64,000 bases of DNA from a virus: IMG/VR virus record IMGVR_UViG_3300042345_000282, positions 36,328 to 100,327 of that record; one strand, given 5' to 3'. The notes under the pieces are model-generated. The model was not told where the DNA came from, did not search any database, and was given only the letters and a program-made list of their open reading frames with translations. Shown here in pieces: positions 1-7,163 of the stretch (position 1 is the first letter of the stretch; each line of letters begins with the position of its first letter). Made by a program: the position numbers and the translations under genes.

Positions 1-34
1 CTCCCTCTATCCTAATAGTACCTTCTTTAGCCAT
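1..34 (-). CDS. Possible translation initiation factor IF-1, N-terminal fragment
   Basis: Only the first 11 codons are in the window; the gene runs off the left edge. The peptide reads MAKEGTIRIEG, which resembles the start of bacterial IF-1 (MAKE...IE..G). It begins 16 bases after the stop of the nucleosidase gene. An AGGAG sequence overlaps that stop but sits rather far (about 15 bases) from this ATG, so the start is not certain. Eleven residues cannot prove the identity. If correct, it would join bS21 as a second translation-machinery gene in this phage. Confidence 0.35.
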   Translation of the reverse strand, partial: MAKEGTIRIEG

Positions 35-49
35 AAGCGTGTTTTGATG

Positions 50-604
50 TTACTCCTCTAGATTGAAATTGAGATCCTTTAGTACTTTGATGTAAAGGTT
101 CTCTCCGGCAGCGACTTGTTCTTTCCAAGTCACATTAGCATTCTCATCTGCCTTGTCGCTAATGTATTTCCAAATTTCGCATTCTGTGCCTGTTAGTAGA
201 CAAGCCTTAGCAATGCTATACGCTTCCATTTCTACAATATCACATTGTATTCGTAACTTATGTGGTTCAGTCACAAACAGATCACCGCTAGCGCAGGTCT
301 TGCCCTCACCACCTAGATCAATAAAACTCTTATGATCATTAAGATGTTCGCCGGGCTTGAGACCTACCGGCTTTAGATTGACATCATGCTGAAGTAATTT
401 GTTAATTCTGTATATACCGTGACCTGCAGTCAATCCGCCAGCAGTACCTAGATTGATCACGCGATCTGGATTAAAACGATTTATCAATATTGTTGTATTG
501 ATAGCAGCGTTTACCTTCCCCACACCCACACAAAATACATTTCTGTATTTCGCGAACAAGGTAGGCGCCTCTTCTCGCATAGCAAACAAAATTATATCAT
601 TCAT
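50..604 (-). CDS. MTA/SAH nucleosidase-like protein (PNP/UDP family)
   Basis: 184 aa, a short member of the PNP_UDP_1 superfamily (bacterial MTA/SAH nucleosidases are usually about 230 aa). Visible family marks: N-terminal AMREE, which holds the position of the MTAN catalytic Glu; INLGTAGG; DIVEMEAYSIA, with the ribose-binding Met-Glu; and ISDKAD, with the catalytic Asp. These enzymes cleave adenine from methylthioadenosine, S-adenosylhomocysteine or 5'-deoxyadenosine. It overlaps the adenine phosphoribosyltransferase gene by 8 bases, so the adenine it frees could be salvaged at once. Which nucleoside it prefers cannot be told from sequence. Confidence 0.75.
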   Translation of the reverse strand: MNDIILFAMREEAPTLFAKYRNVFCVGVGKVNAAINTTILINRFNPDRVINLGTAGGLTAGHGIYRINKLLQHDVNLKPVGLKPGEHLNDHKSFIDLGGEGKTCASGDLFVTEPHKLRIQCDIVEMEAYSIAKACLLTGTECEIWKYISDKADENANVTWKEQVAAGENLYIKVLKDLNFNLEE

Positions 605-1157
605 TTATGTTAATTAGATTGACGACCTGGACGCCTAGTTGGTTGAGAAGTTTCTCACCAGGTAAAAATGTGATGTTGAGTAAAGTTACCACGACCATAT
701 CTTTATATTCGATATCTAATCCTTCGTGTAACAACTTGCATATTGCTTCTGCCGTCCCGCCTGTAGCCAATACATCATCAATTATCATTACTGTACCTGC
801 AGGCTTTTTGATTTTAGCGATCTCTAATGTGTCTGTGCCGTATTCAAGTTGATATTCGCGGCTGATTAGTTCCCCGGGCATCTTACCTTTTTTACGCACT
901 ACATGTAATGGAATTTGATATTTGAATGCTACAGGTGCAGCCCATAGAAAGCCTCTAGCGTCAGCGGCAAATATTGTTCTAGCACTGATACTGTCAGCCA
1001 CTCTACTATACCATACAACACTATTCCAAAATAGATCAGGGTCACGACATATATCTACAGTATTAAGATAATTCACGCCTTCTTTAGGCCAATCTTTGTA
1101 TACCTTCAAATTACTTTCAACGTAATTTGATAGAGTTGAGTCGCTAATCCACTTCAT
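597..1157 (-). CDS. apt: Adenine phosphoribosyltransferase-like enzyme
   Basis: 186 aa. The PRPP-binding motif VMIIDDVLATGGTA lies near residue 130, and the ADARGF and KKGKMPGE stretches match the core and hood of type I phosphoribosyltransferases of the Apt group. It would make AMP from adenine and PRPP in the cytoplasm. It is upstream of and overlaps the nucleosidase gene by 8 bases, and its own start overlaps the preceding gene by ATGA, so the three are translationally coupled. Specificity for adenine is inferred from the resemblance and from the neighbour. Confidence 0.8.
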   Translation of the reverse strand: MKWISDSTLSNYVESNLKVYKDWPKEGVNYLNTVDICRDPDLFWNSVVWYSRVADSISARTIFAADARGFLWAAPVAFKYQIPLHVVRKKGKMPGELISREYQLEYGTDTLEIAKIKKPAGTVMIIDDVLATGGTAEAICKLLHEGLDIEYKDMVVVTLLNITFLPGEKLLNQLGVQVVNLININE

Positions 1158-1747
1158 CGCTTAAGTATATCCCACATCTTTTCTTTTTCGATGAGTTCTT
1201 TTTCTAGTTCTTTATAACGCTTGCTCAGTTCTTTGAGTTCTTCCCAACGATCTTCAAGTTCTGGATTAGGTTTTAGTATAGCAAGACGTTCTTCTAATTT
1301 CTCTAATGTATCAGCAATGCTTTTGCCGTTGATCTTAACATCACCTTCAAACTCAGCATCACCTTTGACTTGTAATGTGCCTTGACGAACGTTTGATAAG
1401 TTACCCCAATTAACACCATTAGTACCGGTAGTTAGTATCTGCCCGCTATTAAGAGTATTAGGTCCTATCGTAATATTGGGTAAAGAAGTCCCGGCGGATG
1501 TCACATTATTATAAGTGTAATTATATTGTCCTGATGCTGATGCACCAATAGCACCAATAGAGAAACTATAGTCATCAGACAATGATATAGTGTCTGTCCC
1601 TATAGCACTGATAGTAAGAGCAGGTTGCGCTCCATAGCCGGTAGTATTCATGTTGTCATCGGTAAAATTTAAACTAAGTTGTGATTCTTCTTTTGATAAA
1701 TCATCTAACCAACTATTCAGATCTTGTAAACTATTCTTAATAGTCAT
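1154..1747 (-). CDS. Virion structural-type protein with C-terminal coiled coil
   Basis: 197 aa from the ATG just after the AbrB-like gene (TAA-A-ATG); a longer reading from 1786 would run into that gene. The middle is Gly/Ser/Thr/Asn-rich and repetitive (residues about 45-125), like tail or fibre proteins. A GDAEFEGDVKINGKSI stretch is followed by a Glu/Lys coiled coil (LEKLEERLAILKPNPELE then WEELKELSKRYKELEKEL). This architecture recurs in T4-like marine phage structural proteins. Exact role in the particle is unknown. Confidence 0.6.
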   Translation of the reverse strand: MTIKNSLQDLNSWLDDLSKEESQLSLNFTDDNMNTTGYGAQPALTISAIGTDTISLSDDYSFSIGAIGASASGQYNYTYNNVTSAGTSLPNITIGPNTLNSGQILTTGTNGVNWGNLSNVRQGTLQVKGDAEFEGDVKINGKSIADTLEKLEERLAILKPNPELEDRWEELKELSKRYKELEKELIEKEKMWDILKR

Positions 1748-1748
1748 T

Positions 1749-1931
1749 TTAAGCCTTTGAAAGATATAGTTCGCCGTTGGGGCCAATCTCTAATTTAATA
1801 TCATCACCTTCTTTGAGTCCCATCTGTGCGAGTATCGGGGGAGGGATAGGAATAATTAGATCACCTGATTCAGGATCTTCCTGTGTGATGACTTCGTACC
1901 TTACATTATTCTGTGGTGAATTTTTAGCCAT
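1749..1931 (-). CDS. AbrB/MazE-type (SpoVT fold) DNA-binding protein
   Basis: 60 aa. The core DLIIPIPPPILAQMGLKEGDDIKLEIGPNGELYLSK matches the swapped-hairpin AbrB fold found in transition regulators and MazE-type antitoxins: a proline-rich strand, then GLKEGD. No toxin gene is beside it; the downstream gene encodes a structural protein. A sigma70-like promoter lies immediately upstream and would place the transcript start at or next to the ATG. It is probably a phage transcription regulator. Confidence 0.65.
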   Translation of the reverse strand: MAKNSPQNNVRYEVITQEDPESGDLIIPIPPPILAQMGLKEGDDIKLEIGPNGELYLSKA

Positions 1932-1936
1932 GATTT

Positions 1937-1965
1937 ATTTTACAATATAATATTTTAGTTGTCAA
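1937..1965 (-). promoter_or_regulatory. Sigma70-like promoter for the AbrB-like gene
   Basis: TTGACA, 17 bases, TAAAAT. The ATG starts only six bases past the -10 box, so the mRNA may be leaderless. Confidence 0.65.
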
Positions 1966-1974
1966 CTACAAAGG

Positions 1975-2607
1975 TCAATCAGTAACCCAATGCGCTAAAA
2001 AAATATCTCTATCCCCTTCATACCCCATGGTGATTTTTTTGACCCCGTGACCATAATAACCGTTATGCGCTATCAATGAATTCGATAGTGTGTCATATGT
2101 TTCTATAGGTTCTTTATCAGTTAGACCTATATCCATGATCCCGCCGTAACTTACATCCCATTCAGGATGCATATAGAATATGCTAATCCAAAATTTGCTT
2201 GGTGCTATATTCTTAGGACGTATATGTTTATGCCATTCTACAGAAGGTTTGTTATGTGTATATGCGCGAACCATATATGGTCTAGGATTCACAAGTCCCT
2301 TTTCCTTAAATACACCTTGCGTCTTATACATGATATTGGAGTAGCCCTCACCTATATAAGGAATATAGTCTTCGATGTTGTATCTGTAATTAAAAAATGT
2401 GCCCGGCGATACTTCATAATCTGTATTGAGACCGGTACCGCTGTTAACAGGTTCTAATTTGTCTAATATAGTAGTAGTACCGTCAGAGTTCAAAACTACA
2501 GCAGGTTTTTTATCTTTGATCAACGACTTTTTATATGTCTGAAGTTGATCAAATTCAGACTGTTCTAACAGATTGGTCTTTTGAAAGACAGTCACCTTAC
2601 CAAGCAC
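1975..2607 (-). CDS. Putative 2-oxoglutarate/Fe(II)-type oxygenase, start uncertain
   Basis: About 210 aa. The open frame extends to 2895 but overlaps a better gene, so the start is probably GTG at 2607, preceded by GGAG five bases upstream; GTG at 2595 is the alternative. C-terminal features suggest a double-stranded beta-helix dioxygenase: EWHKH, FWISIFYMHPEWD, GYYGHGVKKI and GDRDIF could give the two metal histidines and the distal Arg. The usual HxD is not clean, so this call is tentative. The gene overlaps the preceding one by about 11 bases. Confidence 0.45.
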   Translation of the reverse strand: MLGKVTVFQKTNLLEQSEFDQLQTYKKSLIKDKKPAVVLNSDGTTTILDKLEPVNSGTGLNTDYEVSPGTFFNYRYNIEDYIPYIGEGYSNIMYKTQGVFKEKGLVNPRPYMVRAYTHNKPSVEWHKHIRPKNIAPSKFWISIFYMHPEWDVSYGGIMDIGLTDKEPIETYDTLSNSLIAHNGYYGHGVKKITMGYEGDRDIFLAHWVTD

Positions 2608-3184
2608 GACAACTCCAATATCTTGCTTTCCAGCGCGGACCCGGATTGTCACAATTGTGTCGTGCGCGGAAGTTTTTACGGCGTCCTGGGTTGCTCTTTT
2701 TGATACGCATCTTCTTGTCACCAAAGTTAACTTTGACAACATTACCTTTAGGACCTTTAACATAGACTTTAGATTTCTTGACATCACCTGCCATTGGCTT
2801 GCCAAGTGGAACTTTGCGTCCCTGATATTCGGCTTCGTCAATCTCGTCTTTCTTTTCTTCTTTTTCTTTCTTGCGCTGATAAGCAGGCTTATCATAATCT
2901 GTCTTATCTACAGGCTTGGTCTTACCGCTTTTGATACGGTTGATAGTAGGCTCATCATACTTTTTCCAATCAGTCTCTTCTAAGACCAATCCATGCTCTG
3001 CTAATAGTTCAAGGGTCTTATCATCACCCTCAATCAATATTCCATCTTCATTAATATCAACTACACCGGATTCTATCACTAGGTCTTCACCTAATTCAAT
3101 GTCAAAACTATCATGTAATTCTATTGAGCCCTCTTCTTCGCTCATCTCGTTGATCAAATCAAGTATATCGCGCATGTTGTTCAT
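2597..3184 (-). CDS. Late protein with capsid-targeting-like N-terminus and Cys/Arg-rich C-terminus
   Basis: 195 aa, ATG with AGGGA seven bases upstream. The N-terminus MNNMRDILDLINE has the I-x-E end of T4 capsid-targeting peptides. The middle is acidic, then very charged (KKEKEEKKDEIDE). The C-terminus (RRKNFRARHNCDNPGPRWK and ARYWSC) is a conserved basic, Cys-containing segment that I recall from other T4-like marine phage proteins of unknown function. A T4-type late promoter lies just upstream at 3208-3215, overlapping the end of the upstream gene. Role unknown; a packaged or prohead protein is inferred. Confidence 0.6.
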   Translation of the reverse strand: MNNMRDILDLINEMSEEEGSIELHDSFDIELGEDLVIESGVVDINEDGILIEGDDKTLELLAEHGLVLEETDWKKYDEPTINRIKSGKTKPVDKTDYDKPAYQRKKEKEEKKDEIDEAEYQGRKVPLGKPMAGDVKKSKVYVKGPKGNVVKVNFGDKKMRIKKSNPGRRKNFRARHNCDNPGPRWKARYWSCRAW

Positions 3185-3206
3185 GGTATAATCCCTATCT
3201 ATACAT

Positions 3207-3785
3207 CTATTTATTCAGGTAGGGGGCGTAAATTTTTTCAAGTTTTGATATGGTGTGCGCACCTGTATCCGGATCCTCATACTGATCTTCATGCTTGACT
3301 GCGATACCGCCCGCTCCCCTCCAAGCATTTAAGTACTTACCATAGTCATCGACAAGCACGTTTGGGACACCGCCCACAGTAGCATATTTCGCTTTATTCT
3401 GTGTGAATATAGCATGTCCGCTACTTCCGCCGTGAAACTCGTCCAACCAATCACGCTTTGCTTTTACGCTGGCTTGACTATAGGGACCGCGCAAAGGTGC
3501 GCTGAGTACTGTATAGGGTATCTTATTCTGCACTAACCATTGTATCACTTGCATACCCCCGCTTAATGGGTCTAAATTACGGAAAAACTCATAGACTTCT
3601 TGCGGGGTGCTATGTGCTAGTTCGTTGATTTCTTTTTCTTTATCTGCTATGGCTTTCCAATGCTCTACACCGCTACGTTTAGACCATGCACCGAAAAAGT
3701 CTGCCTGCACACCGTCCATATCTAGGTAAAGGTGTGGCATTTTATCTTTCATTTCTTCTTCTTTCAAAATTTCACTTATACGCAT
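3207..3785 (-). CDS. HAD-superfamily 5'(3')-deoxyribonucleotidase-like protein, probably packaged
   Basis: 192 aa. LYLDMDGVQADFF (about residue 20) is HAD motif I with the two catalytic Asp; TVLSAPLRGP is motif II-like; KAKRDWL carries the Lys and VLVDDYGKYLNAW is motif IV. These fit the 5' nucleotidase, deoxy (NT5C-type) family, which dephosphorylates nucleoside monophosphates. The N-terminal extension MRISEILKEEE resembles a T4 capsid-targeting sequence (I-L-K-E). A late promoter places +1 on the ATG. This points to late expression and perhaps packaging and injection. Confidence 0.7.
   Translation of the reverse strand: MRISEILKEEEMKDKMPHLYLDMDGVQADFFGAWSKRSGVEHWKAIADKEKEINELAHSTPQEVYEFFRNLDPLSGGMQVIQWLVQNKIPYTVLSAPLRGPYSQASVKAKRDWLDEFHGGSSGHAIFTQNKAKYATVGGVPNVLVDDYGKYLNAWRGAGGIAVKHEDQYEDPDTGAHTISKLEKIYAPYLNK
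3208..3215 (-). promoter_or_regulatory. T4-type late promoter
   Basis: AATAAATA on the minus strand, inside the end of the upstream coding region and 24 bases before the ATG of the Cys/Arg-rich late protein. A weak GTATA/TATAC inverted repeat spans the leader. Confidence 0.5.
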
Positions 3786-3789
3786 ATGT

Positions 3790-4065
3790 CTATTTATAGA
3801 CGTTTTTAAACTTTTCGGGCCGTTTCGGATCAGGTAAATAGTCTTTGTAAGGTATAGGACTATTGTCTTTACGTATGTGATCCCAACTCTTCATATCATC
3901 TCCGTATTTGATCATGAGATAACTCTGCGCTTCTTCCGGAACAGTATGGCTGATCAATAATAGATAATATTTCCATCGAATACGTTGTCTAAAATACTTT
4001 TTGATAGTATTGTCATTCAATATATCTTCAAATTTGTTATCTTCTCTGTAAAATAGATAATTCAT
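3790..4065 (-). CDS. Conserved-type phage protein of unknown function
   Basis: 91 aa. I chose the ATG at 4065, which overlaps the upstream stop as ATGA; a GTG at 4074 is also open. The protein is rich in Tyr, Lys and Asp (KKYFRQRIRWKYYLLLI; KDYLPDPKRPEKFKNVYK), has no membrane segment, and is not recognised. It lies in the run from dCMP deaminase toward the HAD nucleotidase. Confidence 0.55.
   Translation of the reverse strand: MNYLFYREDNKFEDILNDNTIKKYFRQRIRWKYYLLLISHTVPEEAQSYLMIKYGDDMKSWDHIRKDNSPIPYKDYLPDPKRPEKFKNVYK
3791..3798 (-). promoter_or_regulatory. T4-type late promoter, ATG at predicted +1
   Basis: Exact TATAAATA, then five bases, then the ATG of the HAD nucleotidase gene. In T4, late transcripts start about six bases past this box, so the message would be leaderless. 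Confidence 0.65.
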
Positions 4066-4265
4066 TTTTTCCACATTATAAATTTGACGAAATCTTTCTC
4101 GTCATCGAATTGAAATTCATATCTACCAGGACTAGTGCCCGGTATGTTGATCATATCATAATGCCAATCGCGCTCACAGTTATATTGACACCATTGAACT
4201 ATCTCTTTAAGAGATCCGAATTCTACATCGACTTCTGTTTTATACGGGATTATGTTGGTGGACAT
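4062..4265 (-). CDS. Small protein of unknown function
   Basis: 67 aa, [20 protein letters not shown] at the start. It overlaps the dCMP deaminase gene by 26 bases and the following gene by ATGA, so it is probably translationally coupled. It holds two Cys near residue 25-30 (QWCQYNCERDW) and ends in FDDEKDFVKFIMWKK. Not recognised. Confidence 0.5.
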   Translation of the reverse strand: MSTNIIPYKTEVDVEFGSLKEIVQWCQYNCERDWHYDMINIPGTSPGRYEFQFDDEKDFVKFIMWKK

Positions 4266-4707
4266 GTACGCCGCTCAGTTCAAGGAACTTTAAACCTGCA
4301 TCACTACGATACTGATCTCTGTAGTATACAGTATTGATGCCTGATTGATAAATCAATTTGGCACATTCGATACATGGTGCATGTGTGCAAAACAATGTAG
4401 CATCTTTACTGCTTTCTGTGCTTTGTGCCACCTTAGCAATCGCATTCGTCTCGGCGTGTAGTACTTCTGCCTTAGTTTTGAGTTGACCAGTTTTTTCTAA
4501 TCTATTACCTTTTTCAAGATCGCTGACAAGAACTTCTTCTTCGTACTCACAAACATTTTCCCAACCGCTTGGCATACCGTTATAGCCAGTAGCAAGTATC
4601 TGATTGTCTTTGACGATAACCGCACCAACATTTAATCGTTTAGCATAACTGAGGCCACTTGTGACCTCAGCAATCTTCATGTAATAATCAATAAACTTTG
4701 GTTTCAT
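4240..4707 (-). CDS. Deoxycytidylate deaminase
   Basis: 155 aa, full length for the phage dCMP deaminase family. Zinc and catalytic motif HAETNAI (His and catalytic Glu) near residue 85 and PCIECAKLI with two zinc Cys near 110. [22 protein letters not shown] is the typical N-terminal strand. It converts dCMP to dUMP for dTTP synthesis. It overlaps the ferredoxin gene by ATGA upstream and an unknown small gene downstream. Confidence 0.9.
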   Translation of the reverse strand: MKPKFIDYYMKIAEVTSGLSYAKRLNVGAVIVKDNQILATGYNGMPSGWENVCEYEEEVLVSDLEKGNRLEKTGQLKTKAEVLHAETNAIAKVAQSTESSKDATLFCTHAPCIECAKLIYQSGINTVYYRDQYRSDAGLKFLELSGVHVHQHNPV

Positions 4708-5033
4708 TTCTCTAATAGATCACGCTTGTTGGGCTTGTCTTTCCATTCTGCGTGATCAGGCAATGCTTCTTTCTTTTTAGTGATAACTGGCCAACCACTT
4801 TGTGAAAGTTCAGTGTTGAGTTGAACCCAAAAGGGTATGTCAGGATAGTTCTTGTCTGTATCAACTTTGATCGCATCGACCGGGCATTCTGGAATGCATA
4901 CACCGCAATCGATACATTCATCGGGGTTGATAGCAAGAAAATTAGGTCCCTCATAAAAGCAGTCGACCGGGCATACGGCTACGCAATCAGTATGCTTACA
5001 CTTGATACAATTTTCAACTACTACGTGTGTCAT
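4704..5033 (-). CDS. fdxA: FdxA-type 7Fe ferredoxin
   Basis: 109 aa; ATG at 5033 with AGGAG six bases upstream. N-terminal [18 protein letters not shown] and [15 protein letters not shown] carry the Cys sets for one [3Fe-4S] and one [4Fe-4S] cluster. The C-terminal tail ([20 protein letters not shown]) is the long tail of betaproteobacterial and gammaproteobacterial FdxA proteins, unlike the [2Fe-2S] ferredoxins usual in cyanophages. It is a soluble electron carrier; partners in this window could be the radical SAM proteins. It is probably host-derived. ATGA overlap with dCMP deaminase. Confidence 0.88.
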   Translation of the reverse strand: MTHVVVENCIKCKHTDCVAVCPVDCFYEGPNFLAINPDECIDCGVCIPECPVDAIKVDTDKNYPDIPFWVQLNTELSQSGWPVITKKKEALPDHAEWKDKPNKRDLLEK

Positions 5034-5042
5034 CAATAACTC

Positions 5043-5579
5043 CTAATCCCATAAATTTCTGTAATATTTACCAAATAAATCCAAACCTTCTTGTATGCGT
5101 TCTTCATGTTTACGCATACCTTCGTAATCTGTCCAATGTTCTTTTGGATTTTTGTCTACCATTTGAAACGTTTTTTCTATCTTGCCGGTAACGGGATTGG
5201 GGAACTCTTTATCAGTCCTAACCCAATCAAATTCACTTCTACCGTGACGATACTTTTCTTCATACTCATCAAGTAGGATTTGCTCAAAACTCCATATCAT
5301 TTTATCTAATACTTCGTTCCAACGTTCAACACCTTTGTCGAAACACTCGTTATGTGTTTCTTTATAAAAGTCAAAACTTTCTTGTGCCTCATAATCGGCA
5401 CCGCCTACTTCTGCAAATTCATGTGGGATACCATGTTTACATTCTTTTAATTGAATCAACATGGGCAGTATGACATACGACAACGTATGATCCATGCTGA
5501 AAGAATCATGGCGCTCTATCTCTACCGATATGCGCCTATCAATCGCTCTTTTGAAATACTTCCCGATGTTTACTTTCAT
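5043..5579 (-). CDS. Phage protein of unknown function
   Basis: 178 aa, soluble and acidic, rich in Trp, Tyr and Glu. Patterns: RRISVEIERHDSFSMDHTL near the start, GGADYEAQESFDFYKETHNE in the middle, and a charged C-terminus. It resembles a protein I recall from other large aquatic phages, with no known activity. ATGA overlap with the gene upstream. Confidence 0.6.
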   Translation of the reverse strand: MKVNIGKYFKRAIDRRISVEIERHDSFSMDHTLSYVILPMLIQLKECKHGIPHEFAEVGGADYEAQESFDFYKETHNECFDKGVERWNEVLDKMIWSFEQILLDEYEEKYRHGRSEFDWVRTDKEFPNPVTGKIEKTFQMVDKNPKEHWTDYEGMRKHEERIQEGLDLFGKYYRNLWD

Positions 5580-5971
5580 TGCAATTCTTTTAAATCATCA
5601 CGTATCTTGCCCTCAACAAACCAAAATTGTTTAGATTCATGGTTGACTAGGGCAAACTTGACCTTTTCAAACTTATAGATATGTTCAGCGAGTTCTTCTA
5701 TAGTCTTTGCTTGGCCCATGAATCTTCCTGTATCCTTGTTATATAATAGTATACTATTATCTGCGACCTCAGTAAAGAAATTAGGTACTTTGATAACTCT
5801 AGTCTCTAGTCCGTTTGCTTGATCAAACATCTCTACTATCTCTTCTAGCGTCATACCGTTTTCTTCAGCGATCTTTTTGATGGCTCGGCGAAGTTTGTAG
5901 GTCATGAAAAATTGACCGCATACCCAGCCGGACGCAAAGATAGATAGCACAAATAATAGTTCCATGCTCAT
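5576..5971 (-). CDS. Single-pass membrane protein of unknown function
   Basis: 131 aa from ATG at 5971, two bases after the upstream stop. One N-terminal membrane segment (MELLFVLSIFASGWVCGQFF), then KLRRAIKKIAEENGMTLEEIVEM, then a soluble domain with SILLYNKDTGRFMGQAKTIEELAEHI. The N-terminus-out/C-in orientation would put the soluble part in the cytoplasm (positive-inside rule). Not recognised. Confidence 0.6.
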   Translation of the reverse strand: MSMELLFVLSIFASGWVCGQFFMTYKLRRAIKKIAEENGMTLEEIVEMFDQANGLETRVIKVPNFFTEVADNSILLYNKDTGRFMGQAKTIEELAEHIYKFEKVKFALVNHESKQFWFVEGKIRDDLKELQ

Positions 5972-5973
5972 AT

Positions 5974-6462
5974 TTATTTTACTAATTGATCCCAATTATC
6001 CAAGCACTCGTCGTGCTTGATCCATTCAGTATTACCCTTAGGGGTATCCTTAGTTTTGATTACAAATCCCCAATCACGTACTTGAGGTCCCATGAAGAAT
6101 AGTGTAGTAGCAGATCCTACATCTGGGTCCATTTCAAGCCAATGCAATGCTTTGCTACCGCGTATGATGATGCTACCCGGTCCACGCCAGCGAATCTTCT
6201 CGCCTCGTATATATTTTCCTATATACAACGGGGTATGCTCATAGTAACCACCCTTAAGTATGATAGTCATATAAGGCCAGGGGTGGTCATGAAAAACAGG
6301 ATCGTCACTACGAACAATCTTATGTAGTGTAAGATTGAACGGAAACCAGCAACGGTCCCTCAGAAATAAATAATACCGGTGCATATAATCTGCACCGGTC
6401 CGTCGATCATGTATTAAACGATATCGACCAAGTTTGTTGAATAGTTTATGAAAAATATTCAT
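5974..6462 (-). CDS. Cupin-fold protein
   Basis: 162 aa. HDHPWPYMTIILKGGYYEH (about residues 58-76) and GSIIIRGSKALHWLEM are the two cupin-type metal or ligand motifs of a small beta-barrel protein. Related phage proteins are widespread in T4-like aquatic phages; substrate unknown. It could be an isomerase or dioxygenase. The intergenic hairpin at 6478-6499 lies directly upstream of its start. Confidence 0.6.
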   Translation of the reverse strand: MNIFHKLFNKLGRYRLIHDRRTGADYMHRYYLFLRDRCWFPFNLTLHKIVRSDDPVFHDHPWPYMTIILKGGYYEHTPLYIGKYIRGEKIRWRGPGSIIIRGSKALHWLEMDPDVGSATTLFFMGPQVRDWGFVIKTKDTPKGNTEWIKHDECLDNWDQLVK

Positions 6463-6477
6463 TTATGATTTATAGTA

Positions 6478-6499
6478 TGCGGGACTTAAGGCGCCCGCA
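6478..6499 (-). other. TGCGGG...CCCGCA hairpin between two genes
   Basis: Six-base-pair stem with a ten-base loop, next to a second palindrome CTAATCAATGATTAG at 6506-6520 that overlaps the upstream stop. No T tract follows, so it is not a classical terminator; it may be an RNA processing or pausing site. The same stem sequence recurs at 12670-12710. Confidence 0.5.
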
Positions 6500-6516
6500 G
6501 ACCTTCTAATCAATGA

Positions 6517-6783
6517 TTAGACTAGACCAGCAGCCAACGCCTTGTAGCCGGCAGCAACAACAGCACGGCTCGGAGTTCCGAGACGATACTTAGTTGAAGT
6601 GCGACCCTTAGAGTCAGTGCTTGGGTTAGCGTAAACAGCGAAGCCCAAGAAGCGCAAGTCACTAACAGTGGCAGTCGGGTTAGCGATGCCAAAACGTGCC
6701 TTGATCTGGGCAGCAGTCAACTGCTCACCAGTACGAAGAGCCTCAAGAAGACGACCCTGCTTAGTTACATTTACATTACTCAT
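6517..6783 (-). CDS. Winged-helix/HTH DNA-binding protein
   Basis: 88 aa. KQGRLLEALRTGEQLTAAQIKARFGIANPTATVSDLRFLGF is a helix-turn-helix with recognition helix, followed by a wing ending in GRTSTKYRLGTPSR. Small HTH proteins like this are common in T4-like aquatic phages. It has its own sigma70-like promoter (6831-6859). It is Ala-rich and more GC-rich than its neighbours, which may reflect strong early expression. Target unknown. Confidence 0.7.
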   Translation of the reverse strand: MSNVNVTKQGRLLEALRTGEQLTAAQIKARFGIANPTATVSDLRFLGFAVYANPSTDSKGRTSTKYRLGTPSRAVVAAGYKALAAGLV

Positions 6784-6830
6784 TTCAATTTCCTCTTAGT
6801 AAAAGCATTGTCTTTCAACAATGTAGAGAT

Positions 6831-6859
6831 ATTATATGATATAGCACTTCAAGTATCAA
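6831..6859 (-). promoter_or_regulatory. Sigma70-like promoter for the HTH protein
   Basis: TTGATA, 17 bases, TATAAT; leader of about 40 bases to the ATG. Confidence 0.65.
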
Positions 6860-6872
6860 GTACTTTGGTTGC

Positions 6873-7163
6873 CTAGATATACTGATCTATCAATGTGCCT
6901 ACCCAATATGCATATTTGTAGTCACGATATGCTTGCACTTGACCCAAACGATTGTAGAGATTTAGATCCTTCATCTCATCTTGCATTTTTCTACGCTCAA
7001 CGAGGCGCTGTTCTTCTTGATGTTTCTCAAGTTTCAATGCCTCACGCTCTACTTCTGCACGTTGATCTTCTAAACGACGGATGCGTAACTCATCCTGTTG
7101 TCGATTATAACGCTCAGTGTATTTTAATAGAGGTGAGGGTACGAATGGAATTGGAGTAGTCAT
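6873..7163 (-). CDS. Coiled-coil protein of unknown function
   Basis: 96 aa; residues about 20-75 are a continuous charged helix (RIRRLEDQRAEVEREALK and LEKHQEEQRLVERRKMQDE). Overlaps the phosphoesterase gene by ATGA. No recognised family. Confidence 0.55.
   Translation of the reverse strand: MTTPIPFVPSPLLKYTERYNRQQDELRIRRLEDQRAEVEREALKLEKHQEEQRLVERRKMQDEMKDLNLYNRLGQVQAYRDYKYAYWVGTLIDQYI

Noticed and set aside
1975-2895. Open frame continuing upstream to 2895 as one 306-residue protein
   Set aside because: The upstream part overlaps a better coding gene (2597-3184) and is a Lys/Arg-rich out-of-frame reading; a GTG with GGAG at 2607 fits as the start.
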